From: Thermoplasmata archaeon
GTDB taxonomy: Archaea; Thermoplasmatota; E2; DHVEG-1
Length of the DNA: 7,067 nt
Assembly (NCBI GenBank): GCA_030606465.1
Contig: JAUWGL010000041.1
Span: 1 to 7,067, forward strand
Reading direction: 5' to 3'
Below, one piece after another: positions 1 through 5,561 of this stretch. The translations under genes and the position numbers were made by a program. Under the pieces are notes generated by a model. It saw nothing but the letters and a program-made list of their open reading frames with translations, had not been told where the DNA came from and did not search any database. Each line of letters starts with the position of its first letter. Position 1 is the stretch's first letter.

Positions 1-1336
1 CATTTAGTATGCTGCCATCGGTCTCATTTGCTACATCATCTTGGGGCAAAACACTCAATGTAACATCTGCATGGTAGGATGTGTTCCCATCACCTACCGC
101 TGTAATCGTTACAATATGCTCACCAAAATCAACATCATGAACCACCCACATGCCTTGCCAGAGTTGTTCCTCAGTAGAATTATCAGACAATGACAAACTG
201 ATAGATTCAATGCCACCCATATCCGCAGTAACAGAGAAAATACCTGCATTATCACATACAGTAACATTCAGAAAAGTAGTGTCACCATTAACAACCCTAT
301 CCGGAGACAATGTAAAACCAGAAATAACAGGAGAGTTACTATCAATGGGAACATCAAAAGAAGTAATAAGAGGCATAAATATAAGAGAAATCAAAAGAAA
401 CGCTATCAAAATTGGAACCCCTCCCCTAAAAACAGACGAACGATATATCTTCCCCACTGGAGGGGGTATAGCACCCTTCTTCGTTGAAACCTTCAACGAG
501 GAATCAACAACAATGGTTTTTTCAACTTCACAATAGTTTTCTATTTCCTCCCCCTCGCCTGTTTCCTGGATAGAGGGATGATCTTTTATAAGCTTATCAA
601 CTAGTTCATCATAAAGCAAAGTTTTTTTAACAGGAACAGCAAAGGCTTTGATTTGAGAGAGAGACAGACGATTACCTAGAGAATGATCAATAAATGATTC
701 GATATCCCCCAATAATTCTTTGTTAGTGGTTGTCTGCTCTTGATGATTTATTTTACGGTGCCTTTTAAAAAACTCTGGTAAATCATTTTTGTCTAATTTG
801 AATCCATCAGTACAAATTGTGAATAAAAGAATACTAAAATGAATCGGCTCAACATTAAGAGGACTAGAATAAACATCTTTGTTATCCACAGATATATTTA
901 CCGTCCAATCTCCAGTATCTGCCCTAGCATCAAGACCGATATAAAACGAATAAATATGCCCGTTTTTTCTGCATTGAGAAGGGTTTATATAAAGAGACTT
1001 ATAACCACTTTTATCCAGCCATTTCCCATTATCGTATTCCCACCTATAGTAGTTTTTAATGCTACGATCCTCAACATCAGGTAACTCGCTCCCTAAATAT
1101 GCAACGATAGAAATCCTATGTGCATCATTTGTTAAAGTAATATCTAAATAATAGAAATTTCCAGCGGTAAGCACAGGGTTGCTAACGACGAGTAAATGTT
1201 GGTGCTCTTCGAAACCTATTTCTTTTATGTACGCAGCTCCAGAGGTATGAATACAGGACACTGAAAGGAAGACTAATATAAAACAGAATACCAGAAGAAT
1301 AATAACTGGTGTTACTCTCTTTTTCACCCCATCCAT
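1..1336 (-). CDS. Partial secreted/membrane surface protein with Ig-like domain (C-terminus beyond left edge)
   Basis: The minus strand is open without a stop from an ATG at 1336 to the window edge, giving 445 residues of an unfinished protein. Residues 1-30 look like a signal peptide or anchor: a KKR-containing start, then a hydrophobic core rich in I, L, V and F. Residues about 35-165 look like a beta-rich extracytoplasmic domain. Residues 175-300 are charged and partly helical and were not recognised. A second hydrophobic helix covers about 307-326. From about 332 to 430 there is an Ig/cadherin-like beta-sandwich of the kind repeated in archaeal surface proteins: it opens with SPVISGFTLSPDRV and ends in HIVTITAVGDG and a ...VTLSVL strand. 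More such repeats may follow outside the window. The start has no Shine-Dalgarno sequence, but a TATA-like element 26 bases upstream suits a leaderless transcript. The specific function is unknown; cell-surface location is inferred. Confidence 0.85.
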   Translation of the reverse strand, partial: MDGVKKRVTPVIILLVFCFILVFLSVSCIHTSGAAYIKEIGFEEHQHLLVVSNPVLTAGNFYYLDITLTNDAHRISIVAYLGSELPDVEDRSIKNYYRWEYDNGKWLDKSGYKSLYINPSQCRKNGHIYSFYIGLDARADTGDWTVNISVDNKDVYSSPLNVEPIHFSILLFTICTDGFKLDKNDLPEFFKRHRKINHQEQTTTNKELLGDIESFIDHSLGNRLSLSQIKAFAVPVKKTLLYDELVDKLIKDHPSIQETGEGEEIENYCEVEKTIVVDSSLKVSTKKGAIPPPVGKIYRSSVFRGGVPILIAFLLISLIFMPLITSFDVPIDSNSPVISGFTLSPDRVVNGDTTFLNVTVCDNAGIFSVTADMGGIESISLSLSDNSTEEQLWQGMWVVHDVDFGEHIVTITAVGDGNTSYHADVTLSVLPQDDVANETDGSILN

Positions 1337-1357
1337 CAATAACAGAAATATTGGAGG

Positions 1358-1366
1358 TAATATAAA
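1358..1366 (-). promoter_or_regulatory. TATA-like box for the surface protein gene
   Basis: Read on the minus strand the site is TTTATATTA, centred 26 bases upstream of the A of the ATG at 1336. That is the archaeal TATA-to-start-site distance, so transcription would begin at or next to the start codon. This agrees with the lack of a ribosome binding site before that ATG. The call rests on motif and spacing only. Confidence 0.55.
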
Positions 1367-1369
1367 TAT

Positions 1370-1589
1370 TTGACTAATGGTACTGCTGAATCTAATACCC
1401 GCTGGATAGTAGAGGTTAAAGCAGAGAAACAAGAAGATTTTGAAAATATAATGAAGAAAAACAAAAAACTATTTGTTAAAATTGGACAAACAAAAGGAAA
1501 TAAACTTATAATTAATGATAAAAAAAGAAGAAATAGTCAATCTCAATGTAGAAGAACTAAGAAAAAGCGGGAAAAACTTATTCAAATAA
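1370..1589 (+). pseudogene. purL: purL C-terminal relic (phosphoribosylformylglycinamidine synthase II), truncated and frameshifted
   Basis: PurL catalyses the ATP- and glutamine-dependent amidation of FGAR to FGAM in purine synthesis and is normally more than 700 residues long. Here only about 70 C-terminal residues remain. From 1388 the reading ESNTRWIVEV, then a DFENIM-like helix and VKIGQTKGNKLIIND, matches the typical PurL ending (SESNxRxxVEV...IGxVTGxxLxI). In a run of seven A at 1520-1526 the frame breaks. Dropping one A restores KKEEIVNLNVEELRKSGKNL and a TAA at 1587-1589, which is the usual acidic VEEL tail of PurL. Without the correction the frame runs on to 1609 with an unrelated lysine- and arginine-rich tail. 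Upstream of about 1370 homology stops, because the strand there carries the opposite-strand surface gene and its promoter. The call is from recalled family pattern, not an alignment. A functional purL presumably lies elsewhere. Confidence 0.78.
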
Positions 1590-1605
1590 AAATCACCCAT
1601 AATTC

Positions 1606-1611
1606 TTAAAT
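1606..1611 (+). promoter_or_regulatory. TATA-like element for the C/D box sRNA
   Basis: TTAAAT within CTTAAATCTTA is centred about 26 bases upstream of 1634-1635. A transcript starting there would begin a few bases before the C box at 1637, as expected for an independently transcribed archaeal sRNA. The element is short in an AT-rich region, so the main support is spacing. Confidence 0.45.
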
Positions 1612-1633
1612 CTTAGAAACTCTATTATTATAA

Positions 1634-1697
1634 TCAGTGATGAACGAACCCTTTCTGAGCCCAACTGGGTGATGATGAAGATCTTGAGTACTGAAAA
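1634..1697 (+). ncRNA. C/D box guide sRNA (2'-O-methylation guide)
   Basis: All four boxes occur in order with archaeal spacing: C box GTGATGA (1637-1643), an 11-nt guide ACGAACCCTTT (1644-1654), D' box CTGA (1655-1658), a 13-nt spacer, C' box ATGATGA (1672-1678), a 12-nt guide AGATCTTGAGTA (1679-1690), and D box CTGA (1691-1694). C' could also be read as the overlapping GTGATGA at 1669-1675. Such RNAs bind L7Ae, Nop5 and fibrillarin and direct ribose methylation of the target base paired to the fifth guide nucleotide before D or D'. The predicted target strings are AAAGGGUUCGU (D' guide, fifth base G) and UACUCAAGAUCU (D guide, fifth base C); their location in rRNA or tRNA was not determined. 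A convincing terminal stem outside the C and D boxes is not visible, and the transcript ends are estimates. It lies between the purL relic and a hairpin terminator, with a TATA-like element at the right distance. Confidence 0.85.
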
Positions 1698-1739
1698 AAA
1701 ATTGTTAGATATGCTTACTTAGCATATCTGCAATTTTTT
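1694..1739. terminator. Bidirectional hairpin terminator between the sRNA and the GAF gene
   Basis: A perfect 9-bp stem (AGATATGCT 1707-1715, AGCATATCT 1721-1729, loop TACTT) is extended past a small internal loop (TT against G) by another 9 bp: AAAAAATTG 1696-1704 with CAATTTTTT 1731-1739. Read on plus it ends in six T, suited to stopping the sRNA transcript. Read on minus it ends in eight T just after the TAA stop of the GAF gene, which itself lies at the base of the inner stem. The two transcripts converge here. Confidence 0.7.
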
Positions 1740-2145
1740 CTAAAAAAACTATATCTTCTTCTGTAAACGCATCTTTTTTATCTGAATCAATGTCTATTTC
1801 ACCAATAATTTTCTTATCTTTTTTTATTGGGACAACAATCTCAGATTTAGTTGAAACAAAACAAGAAAGATATCTGCTATCCGCGTTTACATCAGGGATA
1901 ACCTCAGTTTTACCAGATGCTGCTGCAGAACCACAAATACCTTGGCCAATCGGTATCCTAGTATGCTCTGTTGTATGTGGGCCCTTCCAAGGACCAAGAA
2001 CAAGATCATTTCCCTCAACAATATAGATTCCAACCCAGCTATAATGACTAAAATTTTCATAAAGAAAAACTACAACATCTTCTAAAATACTGGATGAATT
2101 TGATATAATATCCAGGATTTTATCCTCTACTTTCTGATAATTCAA
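1705..2145 (-). CDS. msrC: GAF-domain free methionine-R-sulfoxide reductase-like protein (fRMsr/MsrC family)
   Basis: Members of this family reduce free methionine-R-sulfoxide in the cytosol with cysteines in a GAF-fold pocket. The chosen protein has 146 residues, close to the family's short archaeal forms. Using numbering from the alternative ATG at 2169, the landmarks are SWVGIYIV (44-51), LVLGPWKG (56-63), RIPIGQGICGSAA (71-83), LSCFVSTKSEIVVPI (101-115) and IIGEIDIDSD (121-130). C79 and C103 fall 24 residues apart, matching E. coli Cys94 and Cys118, the latter being catalytic. The position of E. coli Cys84 is His69, so a C79-C103 pair would have to do the redox work. Start choice: the TTG at 2145 follows AAGGTGA by five bases, begins after the EndoQ stop, and gives the family-like start MNYQKVEDKI. 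An ATG at 2169 (154 residues) would overlap EndoQ by 11 bases with no binding site. It is the second gene of an EndoQ operon. Confidence 0.85.
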   Translation of the reverse strand: MNYQKVEDKILDIISNSSSILEDVVVFLYENFSHYSWVGIYIVEGNDLVLGPWKGPHTTEHTRIPIGQGICGSAAASGKTEVIPDVNADSRYLSCFVSTKSEIVVPIKKDKKIIGEIDIDSDKKDAFTEEDIVFLEKIADMLSKHI

Positions 2146-2150
2146 TACTT

Positions 2151-2157
2151 TCACCTT
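2151..2157 (-). promoter_or_regulatory. Ribosome binding site deciding a TTG start
   Basis: AAGGTGA on the minus strand is complementary to the archaeal 16S rRNA 3' end (core of AGGAGGTGA). It sits five bases before the TTG at 2145-2143. It falls inside the GAF gene if the upstream ATG at 2169 were used, so it favours the later start. Confidence 0.55.
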
Positions 2158-2158
2158 T

Positions 2159-3388
2159 TTAGTAATCATTAAGATTTTTCTGAGTATCCTTTGGACCAAA
2201 TCTCATTGTTGTCACTACTTCATCATCTGGGAGCTCTATTCTCCCATATTGACCTCCGCCACCAGGATGAATTATTACTTTATTCTCACGGAAAGCCTGG
2301 ATAGCCTCAGCAATAGCAGGAGCTGTTTTTTTTGCAATATCTTCGATATCACAGTCTAGTAATACATTAATCTCACTGTTAAAATCTGAGACAAGTTCAC
2401 TCCATCTACGATTAACAGTCTGTGTAAATGGGTTTTTTTGCCCTACTGCTTTTGTGATAATCTCAGTCATAGGTATAAGATGAATATATGGCGGCCTATG
2501 ATTAGGATGTATAGGCTCAGAAAAATCAGCCATTTCACTAATTCTATCCTTTACACCTTTTTTAATTCGTTTCCCACAGCCACATTTCCAACGTCTACGT
2601 TGGGCCTCCTCAAGAGTATAATGTGTAAAGCAAGACCTGCAGGCAGATTCATGATATTTACCCTCCTGCGGAGGTAGACCTACATTAAGTAAACATTTAT
2701 TTCCACCAGTCCGAAGGATAGCTTTTTTTATCTCAGCATAGGTTGCATCATTAACCTCAAAACGGTTAAACTCTCTAGCAACTCGAGCAGGATGCGGGCT
2801 ATGACAATCAGAATTAGTCAAAAAAGTAAGACGATGTAGCTCCTTTATTTTATCAGCAAAATCAGAATCAGCACTAAGACCTAGTTCAACAAAAGAAACA
2901 TAACCTGCTAGATCACCATAACAATCTCTAAGAGAATCAAAATAAGCATACATCGCAGTCCAAGGCGTAAATGCATGTGCTGGGCCAATAAGAGCATCAA
3001 CATCTCGAGCAATCTGAGCTAATTCTTCACCGCTCATATCAACATTAGGACGTCCATCAGTTTCAAGATTCTTAGATTTAGATCTTATTCGTTCCTTGAA
3101 ATCCTCCACAGCAGAAAAACTAGGGAAATACAGAAGGTGATGAACTCTTTTTTGTGCTTCAATTTCAGTGCTTAGAATAAAACGTGTTTTATCCTTTTCA
3201 AATGTTCCTTCATCCACAACCTCGCAACGTTTGATTTCTTCCATCCACCCACTATGAAGACAATCACCAGTGCCAACAACATCAATGCCTTTAAGAGGGG
3301 CCACGAAAGCAATATTTTGGATAGTCATTTTTTTACTAGTAGCACCTGAAAAACGAGAATGAATATGTAAATCAGCATTAATGATCAT
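2159..3388 (-). CDS. endoQ: Endonuclease Q-like DNA repair nuclease (PHP domain, zinc finger)
   Basis: EndoQ cleaves DNA 5' of deaminated bases (uracil, hypoxanthine, xanthine) and abasic sites, and is known from Thermococcales, some methanogens and some bacteria. The 409-residue protein is near the size of the Pyrococcus enzyme. A PHP metal-dependent hydrolase domain comes first: ADLHIHSRFS (5-14), GTGDCLH (39-45), STEIE (73-77), HH (83-84), GPAHAFTPW (135-143) and NSDCHS (192-197) carry the expected His, Asp and Glu metal ligands. A four-cysteine zinc module follows: CRSC at 250-253 and CGC at 269-271. The C-terminal region contains PGGGGQYGRIEL (375-386). The last seven residues, QKNLNDY, resemble a PCNA-interacting peptide (QxxLxxY). 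The ATG start has no ribosome binding site, suggesting a short or absent leader. The methionine sulfoxide reductase gene follows 13 bases after the stop. Assignment is by recognised motifs; the family was formerly annotated as a generic PHP or TIGR00375 protein. Confidence 0.9.
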   Translation of the reverse strand: MIINADLHIHSRFSGATSKKMTIQNIAFVAPLKGIDVVGTGDCLHSGWMEEIKRCEVVDEGTFEKDKTRFILSTEIEAQKRVHHLLYFPSFSAVEDFKERIRSKSKNLETDGRPNVDMSGEELAQIARDVDALIGPAHAFTPWTAMYAYFDSLRDCYGDLAGYVSFVELGLSADSDFADKIKELHRLTFLTNSDCHSPHPARVAREFNRFEVNDATYAEIKKAILRTGGNKCLLNVGLPPQEGKYHESACRSCFTHYTLEEAQRRRWKCGCGKRIKKGVKDRISEMADFSEPIHPNHRPPYIHLIPMTEIITKAVGQKNPFTQTVNRRWSELVSDFNSEINVLLDCDIEDIAKKTAPAIAEAIQAFRENKVIIHPGGGGQYGRIELPDDEVVTTMRFGPKDTQKNLNDY

Positions 3389-3403
3389 AAAAGCCCATTA
3401 TTG

Positions 3404-3431
3404 ATATAGATAACCATGTTTTAGTATTTAC
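3404..3431 (-). promoter_or_regulatory. Candidate promoter region of the EndoQ-GAF operon
   Basis: Two TATA-like strings lie upstream of the ATG at 3388: TAAATACTAAAA (3420-3431), which would give a leader of roughly ten bases, and TTATCTATAT (3404-3413), which is rather close for a leaderless start. Neither is a strong match, and the choice between them is open. The preceding T-run terminator supports an independent promoter here. Confidence 0.35.
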
Positions 3432-3433
3432 TG

Positions 3434-3447
3434 AAAAAGAAAAAAAA
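3434..3447 (-). terminator. T-rich archaeal terminator after the Vps62-like gene
   Basis: On the minus strand eight T, a C and five T follow the TAG stop at 3461 by about a dozen bases, with no strong hairpin. Archaeal RNA polymerase stops at such T-rich tracts. It separates the membrane protein gene from the downstream EndoQ operon, although read-through is possible. Confidence 0.6.
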
Positions 3448-3460
3448 GTGGAAATAATCA

Positions 3461-5389
3461 CTATAACTTAGTTCCACATTCAGGACAAAACGTAGCGCCT
3501 TCTTCAAGTTTAGTTCCACATTCAGGACAGAAACTAGCTTTTGAGGCATCCTGCGGTGGAGCAGGTGCTGTTGGTGGTGGAGGTATGGGTTGCTGTGCAT
3601 CTCCAGGTTTAGTCTTTGACTTTTTCTTTGATTTCTTACGTTTTTCCTTAGGAGGTTTACCAACAGGTGTTTTTGGTTGAAAAAACTGAGTTTTTGCTAG
3701 GATCTCCAAAACACCAGAGATCATTAAGATAATCGCTGCAAATAATAATAACCAACCACCTAAACCAAGCCCCCATTTCATATTCAAAGTAGCAGTTTCT
3801 GTGACATCAGATTCAGTATAAGTAAAATCAAATGACTCTTGATTTCCAATAGGAGAACTAGAAATAGAGCTAAATATATCATTAACCTCAGCACCTTGTA
3901 AATCCTCCCCCGCCATATCTGATGGAATTAAACTCCCTAATGCCATAATAACTATCAAAATAGATATGATAGGTAGGAAAAGTCTGATACCTCTCCAGAT
4001 ATATTTAGTTCCTAATTTTTTACTTTGTACAATACCTATAGAAGCAATAATTAGAAAAACAAGACCTATGCCTAATAACAATGAAAAAGGTAGTAGTAAT
4101 GTCCCAACAGGAGTTGGACCACTTTCACCAGGAACAGTAAGCTGAATTCCTTCTAATCCATCAATTTTCATTAAACTCTGCCAGCCTTCTGTTTCTAGAG
4201 ATTGTACACCTGTACCTGAAAACTCATAAGATACATCATACCATGTGTTTACTAATCCAAAAATCGCAATAATTATTCCAACTATACAAAGGATATTACC
4301 AATACTTTTCAAATTAAGACCATCAATATAAAGTATCGAAACAATCCTTGGACCCAGACCATATTTCTTATGTCGCCGGTAAATAAAGAAACCCATAATG
4401 GCTAAAGAAATCACAGTTAATACAATAAAAATGGTTACAAAATTATAAAGAAACCATTCAGCTAAAAACATTTGATCATTAGCCTGAGGAAGACTCTTAC
4501 CCCATCCCCCGGGGTCATCCCACATTTTACCCTCTTCTCTATACTTTGGCCCTGGTGGACCAGCACGTCCAAGAACAGAAGAACTAACAGCTTCTTCAAC
4601 ACCACCTTCACCAGCTTCACCCCAGAGACCTGCAAAATCAAGCCAGCTTTGATCATCTAAATCAACTAATGTGTAATCACCAGATTTTAAAATCTTACCG
4701 TTATCACCTACTATATCACTTGCAATACCTAGTTTTCCAGAAAAAGATCTGAGATAATTAGCATGAGCACCACGAGCCACATAAACCTTGATATGATCCC
4801 CATCCTTCTCAACTTGATCCCATGTTGCCCATTGACCACTATGATGCTGACTATAAGCAACCCATTTAGATCCACTACTGGGAATTACAACTTGTACCAT
4901 CTCCCAGTCGCCCTCATGCTGATTTAACTCACCCTTATTAAAAGCATAAAACATCCAATATTGAACAACTGTTGTACCTCCTTTGAGATGAACTTTATAA
5001 TAAACTGTTTGAGCATAACCAGCGCCTTTGTAATCATTTATAACTCCATCATCATTAACTGTTCCTTTTTGGTTGTCAAGATAGTGGTACTGATGTTCAT
5101 CACCTGAATAAGTAGAAAGTAGAGATGCAGTTGGATTAGTCGAAATTGTACCTGTTCCGCCTATCTCATAAAGATAAGAATTATCAATATGATAAGAAGC
5201 ATCCACAGGGTAACATGTTTCTTCATTTTCAAAATACAATATCGGCGCATACTTATTAGCAAGAGAGGCATCAGCAGAAACTGTACTGCAATTTACATTT
5301 AAAAAAAGTAAAAAAACCAGAGCGAAAACTACAAAAAAAACAGTATATCCCGTAAAACGGCCTCTAAACTTTAAAGTATTATTCCTCAT
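3461..5389 (-). CDS. Membrane protein: Vps62/DUF946-like ectodomain, five TM helices, cytoplasmic zinc ribbon
   Basis: The 642-residue protein starts with a signal peptide (about 12-32, likely cleaved near SADA at 38-41). Residues about 45-260 resemble the Vps62/DUF946 fold: YAPILYFENEE (47-57), QHEGDWEMVQVVI (157-169), SQHHSGQW (180-187) and VYVARGAHANYL (202-213), with conserved His, Glu and Asp that could bind a metal. Five hydrophobic helices follow at about 314-337, 363-381, 428-453, 467-487 and 541-564. Basic loops at 338-349 and 455-469 put those sides in the cytoplasm. After a lysine-rich stretch (581-594) and a proline-rich linker, two CPEC pairs (621-624, 635-638) form a compact zinc ribbon, so the C-terminus should be cytoplasmic. 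The biochemical role is unknown; surface sensing or lipid and cell-wall interaction are guesses. The ATG at 5389 is chosen because GGGGGAGAT lies at the right spacing; a TTG five codons earlier overlaps that site. It diverges from gyrB. Confidence 0.85.
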   Translation of the reverse strand: MRNNTLKFRGRFTGYTVFFVVFALVFLLFLNVNCSTVSADASLANKYAPILYFENEETCYPVDASYHIDNSYLYEIGGTGTISTNPTASLLSTYSGDEHQYHYLDNQKGTVNDDGVINDYKGAGYAQTVYYKVHLKGGTTVVQYWMFYAFNKGELNQHEGDWEMVQVVIPSSGSKWVAYSQHHSGQWATWDQVEKDGDHIKVYVARGAHANYLRSFSGKLGIASDIVGDNGKILKSGDYTLVDLDDQSWLDFAGLWGEAGEGGVEEAVSSSVLGRAGPPGPKYREEGKMWDDPGGWGKSLPQANDQMFLAEWFLYNFVTIFIVLTVISLAIMGFFIYRRHKKYGLGPRIVSILYIDGLNLKSIGNILCIVGIIIAIFGLVNTWYDVSYEFSGTGVQSLETEGWQSLMKIDGLEGIQLTVPGESGPTPVGTLLLPFSLLLGIGLVFLIIASIGIVQSKKLGTKYIWRGIRLFLPIISILIVIMALGSLIPSDMAGEDLQGAEVNDIFSSISSSPIGNQESFDFTYTESDVTETATLNMKWGLGLGGWLLLFAAIILMISGVLEILAKTQFFQPKTPVGKPPKEKRKKSKKKSKTKPGDAQQPIPPPPTAPAPPQDASKASFCPECGTKLEEGATFCPECGTKL

Positions 5390-5393
5390 ATTT

Positions 5394-5402
5394 ATCTCCC
5401 CC
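5394..5402 (-). promoter_or_regulatory. Ribosome binding site of the Vps62-like gene
   Basis: GGGGGAGAT on the minus strand has its GGAG core six bases before the ATG at 5389. It decides against the in-frame TTG at 5404, which would overlap the binding site. Confidence 0.7.
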
Positions 5403-5432
5403 AAACACTATCACAAGTAATACCTCTTTTAG

Positions 5433-5441
5433 TTTTTAAAT
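5433..5441 (-). promoter_or_regulatory. TATA-like box of the Vps62-like gene
   Basis: ATTTAAAAA on the minus strand predicts a start site near 5411, leaving a leader of about 20 bases that contains the ribosome binding site. A second A/T element (TTTAAATTA) lies about 45 bases farther upstream and could serve instead. Confidence 0.4.
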
Positions 5442-5561
5442 CTTTTTTTAAAAAGAAAAAGCAAGGATTTTAACAATAATTTAAATTTATGAAAGATAGT
5501 AACATTTATTAGTCTATGCTCCATATAAAAACAGGTAAAAATCTACCCAGATGATGGGATG

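Noticed and set aside
150..1084. Two plus-strand open frames (150-536 and 839-1084)
   Set aside because: They lie antisense to the continuous surface protein frame, which has a signal peptide, a membrane helix and an Ig-like domain. Their translations are low-complexity and resemble nothing I know.
2167..2199. Starts for the GAF protein at TTG 2199 or ATG 2169
   Set aside because: The first lies deep inside EndoQ and adds residues not seen in the family. The second lacks a ribosome binding site. Neither is excluded experimentally, but AAGGTGA before the TTG at 2145 is the better signal.
1790..2677. Plus-strand open frames at 1790-2026 and 2438-2677
   Set aside because: They are antisense shadows of the clearly recognised GAF and EndoQ genes.
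3421..4660. Open frames at 3421-3663 (minus), 4462-4656 (minus) and 4472-4660 (plus)
   Set aside because: All overlap the Vps62-like gene in other frames and lack motifs or start signals. The first translates the lysine- and proline-rich tail out of frame.
4900..5270. Reading the HEGDWE domain as a necrosis-inducing (NLP-type) toxin
   Set aside because: NLP proteins carry GHRHDWE and are small secreted toxins. The surrounding motifs (SQHHSGQW, VYVARGAHANY) and the membrane-anchored context fit Vps62/DUF946 better.
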